Shown here one piece after another: positions 45,677 to 55,295 of a stretch of 64,000 nucleotides of DNA (positions are counted from its first letter, which is position 1; the number at the start of each line of letters is the position of its first letter). A program made the translations under genes and the position numbers. This DNA comes from Idiomarina aquatica. GTDB lineage: Bacteria; Pseudomonadota; Gammaproteobacteria; Enterobacterales; Alteromonadaceae. The stretch covers positions 248,001 through 312,000 of the forward strand of contig NZ_PIPS01000002.1 of assembly GCF_003987185.1 (NCBI RefSeq). Direction: 5' to 3'. The notes under the pieces were generated by a model. That model worked only from the letters and a program-made list of their open reading frames with translations. It was not told the DNA's origin and did not search any database.

Positions 45677-46835
45677 GTTTTTTCAGTTGCTGCGTGAGCA
45701 GGGCGTTAAGACCACCATCACTGAGTGGCTGGATTTACTGGAAGCGCTTAAGCAACGAGTGATTTTTGCCGATGTCGATGAGTTTTATTATCTCAGCCGA
45801 ATGATTCTGGTAAAAGATGAAAGCCTTTATGACCGCTTTGATCGTGCGTTTGCACAGTATGTCGAGCGTGTTGCAGCGACCGATGTCGCGGACAAAATTC
45901 CTAAAGAATGGCTGGAAAATGCGTTAAAACGCGAGCTTTCAGAGCAAGACAAAGCCCGTATCAAGCAATTGGGTAGCCTTGAAGAGCTATTGAAAACCTT
46001 TCAGGAACGCCTGCGAGAGCAGCAGGAACGCCATCAAGGGGGCTCCAAGTGGATTGGTACCGGCGGTACTTCCCCGTTTGGCGCCTACGGGTATCATCCC
46101 GGTGGTATTCGCATTGGCCAGCACGGTAATCGCAACCGCAGTGCGGCGAAAGTTTGGGATAAGCGCGAGTTTGCCGATTTGGATGATGACGCCAGGCTCG
46201 AACAGCGCGGTTTCCAGATTGCGTTGCGTAATCTCCGTCAGTTTGCGCGCACAGGAGCAGCCACTGAACTTGATATGGATGCGACGCTCACGGCAACGGC
46301 GCGTCAGGGAGGGCTGCTCGACCTACAATGGCAACCAGAGCGACACAACGCCATAAAAATCCTCTTGTTGCTGGATGTTGGTGGCTCGATGGACGATCAC
46401 ATTTATCAAGTAGAGCAGCTATTTACCGCGCTCAAAGGAGAGTTTCGGCATCTGGAGCTGTATTACTTTCACAACTGTCCTTATGAGGGGCTTTGGCGGA
46501 GTAACCGTCGCCGTCGTACTGAGCAGATCCCGACCGAACAGGTGATCCAGACCTACGGTGAGGACTACAAATTGATTTTTGTCGGTGATGCCACCATGGG
46601 GCCTTATGAGATTGCCTATCCAGGCGGCAGCGTCGAACACTGGAATCAAGAGCCGGGGCAAGTTTGGTTGCAGCGATTATTGCGTAAATTTCCGAAGGCG
46701 GTGTGGCTTAATCCGCAACCGCAGGCGCATTGGCGCTACTACCCGTCCGTTGGCATGATTCAGGAAATTCTCTCAGAGCGGATGCAGCCATTGACATTAA
46801 GCGGTCTGCAGCAAGCGATTGAGGTGATCAAATAG
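45666..46835 (+). CDS. von Willebrand A (CoxE-like) protein
   Basis: 389 residues starting at GTG 45666, preceded by GAAAGG; a TTG at 45651 would add five residues. An N-terminal helical region (about 1-200) precedes a vWA domain with MIDAS motif DVGGSMDD at 237-244. KLIFVGDATMGPYEIAYPGGS and WRYYPSVGMIQEIL fit the CoxE/VWA-MoxR partner family. It probably works with the AAA+ ATPase, whose gene overlaps its start. It shares one base with the PLD-like gene that follows. Confidence 0.9.
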   Translation: MLIEFFQLLREQGVKTTITEWLDLLEALKQRVIFADVDEFYYLSRMILVKDESLYDRFDRAFAQYVERVAATDVADKIPKEWLENALKRELSEQDKARIKQLGSLEELLKTFQERLREQQERHQGGSKWIGTGGTSPFGAYGYHPGGIRIGQHGNRNRSAAKVWDKREFADLDDDARLEQRGFQIALRNLRQFARTGAATELDMDATLTATARQGGLLDLQWQPERHNAIKILLLLDVGGSMDDHIYQVEQLFTALKGEFRHLELYYFHNCPYEGLWRSNRRRRTEQIPTEQVIQTYGEDYKLIFVGDATMGPYEIAYPGGSVEHWNQEPGQVWLQRLLRKFPKAVWLNPQPQAHWRYYPSVGMIQEILSERMQPLTLSGLQQAIEVIK

Positions 46836-48205
46836 TGAACGCAACGACGGCTAAGTTTCTGTTACTTGAAGAAGCTCACGATAGCTTACTCGAGCGCATT
46901 AAGCTTTGCCGTCAGGCGCAGCAATGCATCCATTTACAATATTATATTTGGCGTGACGACATCAGTGGTCTGACACTGATGAACGAGCTGGTCAAAGCCA
47001 GCCGTCGGGGCGTGCAGGTTAAGTTGCTGCTGGATGACTTCCAAAGTCGAAGCGTCGAGCTATTGCTCCGAGATTTACAACGGCGGGCGAACTTCTCCAT
47101 TAAGCTGTTTAACCCGCTGCGCCATCGGCGTTTACGCTGGCTTAACTACTTTCTTGATTTTAAACGCGTTAACCGGCGTATGCACAATAAAGCGATGATT
47201 GTGGATAATCGCATCGCGATTGTCGGAGGTCGTAACGTCGGTGATGAATATTTTGGCACTCATGCCGGGGAACTGTTCTCAGACCTAGACGTGGCGGTCA
47301 GTGGTGAATTGGTCAACGAAATTAACCGCGACTGGCTAAGCTACTGGAATTGTGAACTGGCGGTTGAGTTGAGCCATATTCGTGGGCGTAGCCCGACCGA
47401 AGCTTTTATTCAACGCTGGCGACGGCAGCAACAACAGGAACAGGTTCAGCAACTGCGTGATTTTGTCATCAAAGAGCCGATAAAAACGGAACATTCAGAA
47501 GAGGACTGGATAACGGCAAAAGCGGTTTGGATCAGTGATGATCCGCAAAAAGCCAGTGTTTCCCGCAAGCCTCAACGGCTTATGACACAACAGATGACTC
47601 GTATTCTGGGCCGTGCGCAGCAGCAGGTGCGTATGGTGTCGCCTTATTTTGTGCCAACGTCTAACGGTGTCCGCGAGTTGGAACAACTCACTGAAAAGGG
47701 CGTCGATGTGCAGGTACTGACCAACTCTCTGGCGGCGACTGACGTTCCGGCTGTACATGCGGGCTATCAGCGCAGCAGACGGCGTTTACTCATGGCCGGA
47801 GTGAAATTGTTCGAATTACGCCGGCTTGAGGACACCACAGAACAAAAAGCGGTTCGCCCTTATTTTCGCCGATCAGCAACCAGCTTACATGCGAAAACCA
47901 TCACTGTGGATGAGGCTCGCGTATTTGTCGGTTCGTTTAATTTCGATCCGCGCTCAGCTCAAATTAATACTGAGGCGGGGTTGATCATCGACTCACCGCA
48001 AATTGCCAAGCGCATCAATGCGATATTCGAACATGAACTGCCGCTAAAAAGCTATCAGCCAAGGCTTAATCGCTTTTACAAACTGTATTGGCTGGATAAA
48101 AGCAAAGTGCCGGCCCGTCGTCTGTACAAGGAACCAAACGCAGGTCTGGCGCGCCGGATCATTGTCTGGTTAACGGCGCGCCTGCCGGTCGAACATTTGC
48201 TGTGA
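46835..48205 (+). CDS. Phospholipase D-like protein (cardiolipin-synthase family)
   Basis: 456 residues starting at GTG 46835. Two HKD motifs are complete: H117, K119, D124 (MHNKAMIVDNRIAIVGG) and H352, K354, D359 (LHAKTITVDEARVFVGSFN). There are no obvious N-terminal membrane helices of the kind in ClsA, so it is closer to the soluble or peripheral ClsC/YmdC type. It could make or hydrolyse phospholipids. The TAGTG overlap with the vWA gene implies coupling and ends a four-gene unit. Confidence 0.9.
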   Translation: MNATTAKFLLLEEAHDSLLERIKLCRQAQQCIHLQYYIWRDDISGLTLMNELVKASRRGVQVKLLLDDFQSRSVELLLRDLQRRANFSIKLFNPLRHRRLRWLNYFLDFKRVNRRMHNKAMIVDNRIAIVGGRNVGDEYFGTHAGELFSDLDVAVSGELVNEINRDWLSYWNCELAVELSHIRGRSPTEAFIQRWRRQQQQEQVQQLRDFVIKEPIKTEHSEEDWITAKAVWISDDPQKASVSRKPQRLMTQQMTRILGRAQQQVRMVSPYFVPTSNGVRELEQLTEKGVDVQVLTNSLAATDVPAVHAGYQRSRRRLLMAGVKLFELRRLEDTTEQKAVRPYFRRSATSLHAKTITVDEARVFVGSFNFDPRSAQINTEAGLIIDSPQIAKRINAIFEHELPLKSYQPRLNRFYKLYWLDKSKVPARRLYKEPNAGLARRIIVWLTARLPVEHLL

Positions 48206-48218
48206 TTATTTGTTGTGA

Positions 48219-50045
48219 CTATGAGCGCCGCTCGATGATCCAGCGCTTCACCTTTTGCTCCAATAAAATTAATGGCACAGCGCCGTCTTCCAGTACGACC
48301 CGGTGAAACGCCTTAATATCGAATTTATCACCCAATTTCTTCTCCGCTTCGCGACGTAGCTCAGCGATTTTTAACTGACCTATTTTGTAGGCCAACGCTT
48401 GTCCCGGTAGGGCCATAAAACGTTCCGCTTCCGATACGGCGCGAGCCTCAGCAACCGGCGCATTGTCGTACATATAATCGAGCACTTGCTGGCGGCTCCA
48501 GCCTTTGCTGTGAATACCGGTGTCAGTCACCAATCGGATTGAACGCCATAATTCCGCTGCCAGTGCACCAAAATATTGATAGGGGTCGTCATACAATCCC
48601 AGATCGTGGCCTAAGGATTCTGCGTACAAGCCCCAGCCCTCGGTGTAGGCGGTTTCGCGACCAAATTTTCTAAACTCCGGTAAATCATCAAGCTCTTGCT
48701 GAATTGAAATTTGGAAATGGTGCCCGGGGGCTGCTTCATGTAAAAACAGTGCGGTTTTAGCCCAAGTCGGACGTGACGCTAAATCATACGTATTTAAGTA
48801 AAAGACAGCGGGTCGGGAATTGTCGGTCGGTGCCGCCTGATAAGACCCTGAACTGGCAGACTGCTCACGAAAGGCCTCGACTTTACGCACTTCGTAATCC
48901 GCTTGCGGAAAGACGTCAAACAACCGCGGTACCCGTTCATCAACGGTGCTGCGCAACGCCCGGTAATCGTCGAGCATGGCGTCCCGACTGGGATAAATGA
49001 ACTGCGGATCGTTGGTCATAAAATCGAAAAACTCCGCCAAGCTACCGTCAAAGTCGGTTTGTTCCATGATGTCGCGCATTTCATCATGAATACGGGCAAC
49101 CTCGGACTTGCCAATACGGTGGATCTCATCAGCCGTCAATGTGGTCGAGGTATTAGCCTCAATTCGGTATTGATACCACTCGCGACCACCCGGTAACTGG
49201 CCAATCCCGAACGAGTCGGTGCGCGTGTGTGGTAAATAATCATTGGCCAGATAATCACGTAATTGTTGGTAGGCCGGCAGTACCGTATTGCTGATAAGAT
49301 CGCGGTACTGTTCCTTTAAGGCCCGCTGTTCTGTCGCTGAAATAGCGTCGGGCATAGAACTTATTGGTCGCCAAAAAATACTGTCTTCGACGTTGTCGAC
49401 AAGGTGGGCCTCGATTTGTGGAATGGCTTTTTCAATCAAAACACGGGGCTGCACGATGCCCTGATCAACGCCTTTACGCATGTTCTCGCGAGCCTGTTGA
49501 AAGATCACTGGAATCCGCTGCATGCGGGCTGCCCAATTTTTATAATCTTCAACGGAGTTAAAGGGTTGTGCTGATGTCCCCGAACCCAACATCGCAAACT
49601 GACTGGCAATGTTGTAAAACTGGTTAATGGGTATCAAGTGCTCCGGGAAAGACAGTCCTCGTAGTGCCATTTCACGGTCACGCTTGAAGATCTTATAACT
49701 CATCAGCGCGGAGTCGGTTAACCCGGAAACGTCAATAGCATTTACCTTGTCCAGATAGCTCTGTTCAAACGCTCGCAACTGCTTCAGGTAGTCAGGGGAG
49801 AGGAAGTTGGGCAATTGGTCGTTATAGTCGTTACGGCCAATATAGGTTGCTAATAACGGGTCGAGTTGCAACTGCTGTTGAAAAAAGTCGGTATAAATCT
49901 GCTCAAGTTTTTCACTCGGTGATACTTGCGTTATGGCAACGCGTTCGCGGTCGGCCGTGTTTTGTTGACTGCCGGTTTTCGGGTTATCGCTGCAAGCTGT
50001 CAGCAACGCGGTGATCGTTAGTGCAATAAGTGTCGGTTTGATCAT
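48219..50045 (-). CDS. DUF885 family lipoprotein (putative zinc metallopeptidase)
   Basis: 608 residues. The lipobox LTAC gives Cys18. The C-terminal half contains FLHEAAPGHHFQISIQQ and YTEGWGLYAESLG, which supply the HExxH-like and Glu zinc-site pattern of DUF885 proteins. It is probably a periplasmic or outer-membrane-anchored peptidase. Its ATG overlaps the stop of the propeller-GGDEF gene by one base, so the two are translated together, an unusual pairing. Confidence 0.88.
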   Translation of the reverse strand: MIKPTLIALTITALLTACSDNPKTGSQQNTADRERVAITQVSPSEKLEQIYTDFFQQQLQLDPLLATYIGRNDYNDQLPNFLSPDYLKQLRAFEQSYLDKVNAIDVSGLTDSALMSYKIFKRDREMALRGLSFPEHLIPINQFYNIASQFAMLGSGTSAQPFNSVEDYKNWAARMQRIPVIFQQARENMRKGVDQGIVQPRVLIEKAIPQIEAHLVDNVEDSIFWRPISSMPDAISATEQRALKEQYRDLISNTVLPAYQQLRDYLANDYLPHTRTDSFGIGQLPGGREWYQYRIEANTSTTLTADEIHRIGKSEVARIHDEMRDIMEQTDFDGSLAEFFDFMTNDPQFIYPSRDAMLDDYRALRSTVDERVPRLFDVFPQADYEVRKVEAFREQSASSGSYQAAPTDNSRPAVFYLNTYDLASRPTWAKTALFLHEAAPGHHFQISIQQELDDLPEFRKFGRETAYTEGWGLYAESLGHDLGLYDDPYQYFGALAAELWRSIRLVTDTGIHSKGWSRQQVLDYMYDNAPVAEARAVSEAERFMALPGQALAYKIGQLKIAELRREAEKKLGDKFDIKAFHRVVLEDGAVPLILLEQKVKRWIIERRS

Positions 50046-52933
50046 TATTTATGCTCCGTTCGGTTACGGCCATGCTCTTTTGCCTGGTACAGTGCTTGAT
50101 CCGCAGCAACCAGCAGGCTGCTGTGGTCAGGATAGTATTGATTATTGGCAACGCCGATACTGATGGTGAGTCCGGTATCACCCAGTAAGGCTGAGAAATC
50201 ATGGTTTTCAACCGCCACCCGCATTCTTTCTGCGGCATCAATTGCCTGCTCCAGGTCGGTATCAGGTAATAAAATAGCAAATTCTTCACCCCCCCAGCGG
50301 GCGGCATAGTCGATATCTCGTAGCACCCGGCGTAACAGTTTCGACAACTCCACCAACACTTGGTCGCCCACGGTGTGGAGAAATTCGTCATTGATTTGCT
50401 TGAAAAAGTCCACATCGATAATGGCCAATGACAAATCAGCGCCGGAGCGACTGCTGCGTTTCATCTCGAGTCGGAGGCGTTCATCAAATGCTCTGCGGTT
50501 ACCCAGTCCGGTTAACGGATCCTGACGAGCGATGGTTTCCAATTCGGCGGTTTTTTCGCTGACCATTTTTTCCAGTTGCCGGCGGCTGCGGTTTAAGAAA
50601 CGAATACGTGCACGCACCAGCAAAAATGCCGTTAATGCGAGCGCGATGAGAATGAACAACCAGGTACTTGGCTGTTGCCAAAAATGCTCAGATCGACTGA
50701 AGGCAAAGTTGGCCGGCTCACTCCATTCGCCCCCCGGATAGGAGGCTCTCACCTGGAACAAGTAATCGTTAGCCGGGAGTGCTGTATACTCGGCGGTCGT
50801 AAATTTGCCTTTGTCCACCCAGTGTTCGTCAAAGCCAACGAGCCGCACTTGATATTGGATATGGTCAGACATTAAATAGCCCAACCCTGCATAATCGAAC
50901 GCAATACGTTGTGTGTCAGCGGCAACTTCCTGGCCGTACTCAAGTGCGTTGCCATCCGCGGTGACCGCCGCAATGACGGTCGGCGGAGGCGTTGCCGCCA
51001 TAGACGTCAGTGCATTGGGGTCAATCACGGAAACCCCGCTGGCGGTAGCAAACCAGACATTGCCGGCGCTGGATTGGAATAAGGCCGGTCCACCGCTGTT
51101 GACCTGTGAGTTGCTCATGCCGTCAACTTCGGTGTAGCGTTGGAAAGATAACGGCTGTTCAGGCCTTTTTAAGGCTTCGGTGATGGCATCATGCGCGATA
51201 AAAATAGCACCGCGGTTCGAACCCAGCCACAGGTTCGCTTCACCATCAAATTCGACCGATAAAAAGTTATCAAAGGGTAAACCTTGATCACGGTTAAAAA
51301 TACGCCAGCTCTTGCTCGGTAAATGATGCGCGATAAGTCCTCTGTCGCTGGCGAACCACAAATAATCGTTGTAGTGCTGGATTTGAAATATCAACTCGGC
51401 GTCATTCAGTCCGGACAGATCGATGTCGCGGATGTCATAGGAGAACCCGGACCGCGTTGACTTGACCTTAATTGCAACCAGGCCACTAACGGACGCTGCC
51501 CATAAGGTATCGTCATCATCGAATGCCAGGGCCGTGGTGTAGTTGTTTTTCAGACCGTCGGTGGCGGTTAAATAATTCGTTTCATCAGCGGCAATATGCG
51601 TGATACCGCCGGGGCCACCAAGAAATAACCCGAACGTCGGGTGTACGGCAATTTGTCTGACTTCATCACCGGATAAGCCATTGCTTTGGTTGTACTGCTT
51701 AACAATTTGCTCACCATCCCAGACGAAGGCGCCGCCCGTATAAGTGCCTATGACAAGGTTACCCTGGTATTCCGCAAACGAGAGTACCGACTGTTCCGCT
51801 AGCGGTGTGTTGGCACCGACCGTCTCGACACCGTTGATATCAATACGGGTCACGCCATTACTGGAGCCTACGTAGATTGCGCCATTCCATTGATAGACAC
51901 TGCGGACATAATTGCCGCTTAGACCATGCTCGGTGGTGTAGGTTTTAAACAGCGCATCACGGAATTGCACCAGCCCGCCGTGCGTTGATACCCAGATGCT
52001 ACCCTCATGATCGTGTTGGATATCAAGCACATGGTTGTTGGGCAGGCCTGTCGCAACCGTTAATGATTCGAAGCGGTTGCCGGTATAGCGCCAAACTCCT
52101 TGACGGAAGGTGCCCAGCCATAAATCGCCATCCGGCGTGTAGTGGATGGTGCTGATGCTGGCTTCAAGTTCTGTTAAGTAACGCTCGAACTGGCCGTCAT
52201 CGGTCTGAATATAAAGACCCTGTTGCGTGCCGATGATGAGCTTGCCGTCAGGTGTGAGTTTTAATTCACGAATGAGGTGGCCGGGCACGCTGTCAATGCG
52301 CTCAAATCGGGTATTGTCAGCGCGTTTAACCGCCAGGCCTTTATTGGTTGCTACCCACAAGTGACCGTCGTTATCGACCAGACTTTGATAGACCGCATTC
52401 GACGGTAACCCATGTTGGGTGGTAAAGGTTGCAACACGCTGATCATTTTCGTAAAACAACAACCCTTGTTCACTACTGGCCACCCAAAGATTACATTGCT
52501 TGTCGACCGACAATTGGTTAATAAACGGCGGTGCCGGTTGTAACTCGAGCCAGTGTCCGTCATCGTACCGACTGATGCCGCCTCGTGCCCCGCCGACGTA
52601 TAGGCTGCCATTGCAAGGGTTCAACGCCACCGTGTAGATGCCAATGTCTGGCAGACCCGTTACCCGGACATCGTCAAAAATTTCGAATTCGCGGCCATTG
52701 AAACGGGTGGGGCCTTGCCAGGTTCCCAGCCAAAGATACCCATTTTGATCCTGAGCCATGGCGTTGACTGAGTTATGCGGTAAACCTTCCCGGGTGGTCC
52801 AGATTTCACGGACAAAGTGGCGCAGTGAATTGGCTTGTTTTATGTTCGGCAGGGTATCTGATGCTGCAGTTGCAGCCGGGCTGAGTATCACAAACCCGAT
52901 AATTGTACAGAGATGGAGCAAAAAGCGACGCAT
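50045..52933 (-). CDS. Periplasmic beta-propeller sensor with Y_Y_Y and GGDEF domains
   Basis: 962 residues from ATG 52933 (signal peptide MRRFLLHLCTIIGFVILSPAATA). About 14 two-component propeller repeats (REIWTTREGLPHNSVNAMAQDQ type, 40-700) form two periplasmic propellers; a Y_Y_Y domain (about 710-775) precedes one membrane helix (about 785-805). The cytoplasmic GGDEF domain has GGEEF and inhibitory RDID five residues before it. It should make cyclic di-GMP when the propeller senses an outside signal, possibly a glycan or peptide. It has no histidine kinase part. It is coupled to the DUF885 lipoprotein. Confidence 0.9.
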   Translation of the reverse strand: MRRFLLHLCTIIGFVILSPAATAASDTLPNIKQANSLRHFVREIWTTREGLPHNSVNAMAQDQNGYLWLGTWQGPTRFNGREFEIFDDVRVTGLPDIGIYTVALNPCNGSLYVGGARGGISRYDDGHWLELQPAPPFINQLSVDKQCNLWVASSEQGLLFYENDQRVATFTTQHGLPSNAVYQSLVDNDGHLWVATNKGLAVKRADNTRFERIDSVPGHLIRELKLTPDGKLIIGTQQGLYIQTDDGQFERYLTELEASISTIHYTPDGDLWLGTFRQGVWRYTGNRFESLTVATGLPNNHVLDIQHDHEGSIWVSTHGGLVQFRDALFKTYTTEHGLSGNYVRSVYQWNGAIYVGSSNGVTRIDINGVETVGANTPLAEQSVLSFAEYQGNLVIGTYTGGAFVWDGEQIVKQYNQSNGLSGDEVRQIAVHPTFGLFLGGPGGITHIAADETNYLTATDGLKNNYTTALAFDDDDTLWAASVSGLVAIKVKSTRSGFSYDIRDIDLSGLNDAELIFQIQHYNDYLWFASDRGLIAHHLPSKSWRIFNRDQGLPFDNFLSVEFDGEANLWLGSNRGAIFIAHDAITEALKRPEQPLSFQRYTEVDGMSNSQVNSGGPALFQSSAGNVWFATASGVSVIDPNALTSMAATPPPTVIAAVTADGNALEYGQEVAADTQRIAFDYAGLGYLMSDHIQYQVRLVGFDEHWVDKGKFTTAEYTALPANDYLFQVRASYPGGEWSEPANFAFSRSEHFWQQPSTWLFILIALALTAFLLVRARIRFLNRSRRQLEKMVSEKTAELETIARQDPLTGLGNRRAFDERLRLEMKRSSRSGADLSLAIIDVDFFKQINDEFLHTVGDQVLVELSKLLRRVLRDIDYAARWGGEEFAILLPDTDLEQAIDAAERMRVAVENHDFSALLGDTGLTISIGVANNQYYPDHSSLLVAADQALYQAKEHGRNRTEHK

Positions 52934-53090
52934 ATAGTACAGTGCCCGTTGGGATTTTGTTATAAGTTCAATAGTATGCTGGCAAAACGGTAGATGCAAC
53001 GCTTGCTTCGGACGGATCCAAATTCGTTATTGCAGAGTAAACCTTGTTACGTTCCAAACTATCTTAATTCGTGAAACAGGAGAGCGACTA

Positions 53091-54140
53091 ATGGTTAAAG
53101 CCTACGCAGCAAAGTCAGCAACATCAGGACTGGCTGAGCATGCCATCGAACGACGCACGTTAAGGGATGATGATGTCGCCATCGATATTGAATATTGTGG
53201 CGTCTGTCATACCGACATTCATTATGTTGAGAACGATTGGGGGGGCACCGTTTATCCGGTGGTTCCAGGGCACGAAATTATTGGGCGAGTAACCGAAGTA
53301 GGCCCTAAGGTAAGCAAGTATAAGCCCGGCGATGTGGTGGGTGTTGGTTGTCTGGTTGATTCCTGCCGCAGTTGTTCTGCCTGTGATGAGGGGCTTGAAC
53401 AGTATTGCCTGAACGGCATGGTGCCAACCTACAACGGTGAGGATCGCCACGACGGCAGTATCACTTATGGTGGTTACTCAGAGCGTATTGTGGTCAGTGA
53501 CCGTTTTGTGGTCAAAGTACCGGATGCCCTCGATCCGGCCAAGGCGGCTCCGTTACTGTGCGCCGGTATCACCACTTATTCACCGCTGCGTCATTATGGT
53601 GTCAAGAAAGGCGACAAAGTGGGGGTCATCGGTATGGGTGGACTCGGTCACATGGGCGTTAAATTTGCCAAAGCGTTGGGTGCCGAAGTGACCATTTTTA
53701 CCCGTTCGGAAGCGAAAGTGAAAGAAGCGAAAAAACAAGGCGCCGACCATGTGGTGATCTCTACCGATGCCGAGCAAATGCAAGCGGTTGCTGAGACGTT
53801 TGACTTTATGCTGGATACGGTACCGGTAAAACATGACCTAAACCCTTATTTAAACTGTCTAAAATACGATGGTACGCACATTATCGTGGGCTTATTAGAA
53901 CCGGTTGAACCGGCGCTGGAAGCCGGTGCATTAGTGATGAAGCGGCGCGTGTTGGCGGGCTCATTGATTGGTGGCTTGCCGGAAACTCAGGAGATGCTCG
54001 ACTTCTGTGCCGAACATGATATTCATTGTGATGTCGAAATGCTGGACATCAAAAACATCAATGAAGCTTATGAACGGATGAAACAGGGTGATGTTAAGTA
54101 TCGGTTTGTGATTGATATGCAATCACTAAAACAGCGCTAG
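53091..54140 (+). CDS. Zinc-dependent NAD(P) alcohol/aldehyde reductase (YahK-like)
   Basis: 349 residues of the medium-chain family, cinnamyl-alcohol-type. Catalytic zinc ligands lie in CGVCHTDIHYVENDWG and GHEIIGRV; the structural zinc site is the C-x7-C-x2-C type in CLVDSCRSCSACDEGLEQYC. GMGGLGHMGVKFAKALGAEVTIFTRS is the NAD(P)-binding region; TRS suggests NADPH. It is a broad-range aldehyde reductase in E. coli YahK and relatives. It has its own 157-base leader. Confidence 0.9.
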   Translation: MVKAYAAKSATSGLAEHAIERRTLRDDDVAIDIEYCGVCHTDIHYVENDWGGTVYPVVPGHEIIGRVTEVGPKVSKYKPGDVVGVGCLVDSCRSCSACDEGLEQYCLNGMVPTYNGEDRHDGSITYGGYSERIVVSDRFVVKVPDALDPAKAAPLLCAGITTYSPLRHYGVKKGDKVGVIGMGGLGHMGVKFAKALGAEVTIFTRSEAKVKEAKKQGADHVVISTDAEQMQAVAETFDFMLDTVPVKHDLNPYLNCLKYDGTHIIVGLLEPVEPALEAGALVMKRRVLAGSLIGGLPETQEMLDFCAEHDIHCDVEMLDIKNINEAYERMKQGDVKYRFVIDMQSLKQR

Positions 54141-54174
54141 ATAGAGCGTTGACTTAATCACCAAAACAGGAAAA

Positions 54175-54205
54175 GATGTTGGTATCGCAGGCCGATGCCA
54201 ACATC
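54175..54205 (+). promoter_or_regulatory. Hairpin between Shine-Dalgarno and start codon of the GGDEF gene
   Basis: GATGTTGG and CCAACATC form an 8-bp stem, extended by ATCG/CGAT after one T.G mismatch, around CAGGC. It lies between an AGGAAAA (54168-54174) and the ATG at 54208. Folded, it would bring the two to a normal distance; unfolded they are about 35 bases apart. It could also be a terminator for the alcohol dehydrogenase. Confidence 0.5.
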
Positions 54206-54207
54206 CC

Positions 54208-55269
54208 ATGTTTAAATTTTGGTACAAAAATTTTTCCCACATTCCCGTCCATCACCCAGACTTTCATCGAGTTCAGTTAATTTATCACCTGCTGTTGTTT
54301 GTTTGTGTGCTCGCTGGTGTTGTCACGGCACTGAATGTCTTCTTATTAAATGCCGGCTTAATAGCCGTTATTGATGCGATTGGCTTTTTCCTGGCACTGG
54401 GTATCTATTTTTATTTTCGACACAGCGGTAACGTTGCGGTTGCCGGTTGGGCGGTGACATTGATATTTATTGCCGTTCTGAGTGCTTATTTAAGTGTCTG
54501 GGGCGGCAATAATTTCGGCATCATCTGGGCCACGGTGATACCGCCCATAGCGTTCTTTTTATTAGGCCGAAGCGTTGGAACATTGCTATCAATCGTGTTT
54601 TTCAGTTATGCCACTTATATTGTCTACGGCCACGTACAAGCAGGCGTGCGCTATCAGTTGTCACTGGGAGGCATTCTCAACGTGGTCGAAGTGCTGATCG
54701 CGCAAATCATGCTGTTTCGTTTTTATGATCGTACCCGAGCCGACGCCATGGCCGAACTGCAGGCGAGCAGAGCAAAGCTGCAACGGCTGGCTAGCACCGA
54801 TAAACTGACCGGCATTAATAACCGTCAGCAATTTGACCGTGAGTTAATGGCGCAGGTTAGCGATGCTCAAACGACTCGGCGGCCATTGACCTTATTACTG
54901 CTGGATGTTGATCATTTCAAACGCATTAATGACGAGCATGGGCATTTATTCGGCGACCGCGTTTTAAAAGAACTTGCCAGCTTGTTGTCGACCAACCTTC
55001 GCAGTCACGACGTTATTGCGCGTTGGGGAGGCGAAGAGTTTGCGGTTTTGATGCCAGCTACGCCGATAACGACGGCCATGACACTGGCAGAACGGCTGCG
55101 AAAGAAGGTAGCAGACGCGAATCTGTGCGGCCATTCAGTAACCATCAGTGGTGGCCTTGCCGGCTGGCGTCCCGGCTGTTCCGGAGAAGAGCTGCTGGGG
55201 ACAGCAGATCGGGTGTTGTATCGGGCAAAAACGCAGGGGCGCAATACCATCGTTCAAAGTGAAGATTGA
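54208..55269 (+). CDS. Membrane-bound GGDEF diguanylate cyclase
   Basis: 353 residues. Six or so N-terminal membrane helices (about 25-180) are followed by a short linker and a GGDEF domain (about 190-350). The active site is GGEEF in IARWGGEEFAVLM and the inhibitory site RSHD is intact. It should make cyclic di-GMP in response to a membrane or extracellular signal; the sensing part matches no named family to me. The ATG is the first start after an in-frame stop; its ribosome site is discussed with the hairpin at 54175. Confidence 0.88.
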   Translation: MFKFWYKNFSHIPVHHPDFHRVQLIYHLLLFVCVLAGVVTALNVFLLNAGLIAVIDAIGFFLALGIYFYFRHSGNVAVAGWAVTLIFIAVLSAYLSVWGGNNFGIIWATVIPPIAFFLLGRSVGTLLSIVFFSYATYIVYGHVQAGVRYQLSLGGILNVVEVLIAQIMLFRFYDRTRADAMAELQASRAKLQRLASTDKLTGINNRQQFDRELMAQVSDAQTTRRPLTLLLLDVDHFKRINDEHGHLFGDRVLKELASLLSTNLRSHDVIARWGGEEFAVLMPATPITTAMTLAERLRKKVADANLCGHSVTISGGLAGWRPGCSGEELLGTADRVLYRAKTQGRNTIVQSED

Positions 55270-55295
55270 TTTTTACGGCCAAACTGTGGTTAACT

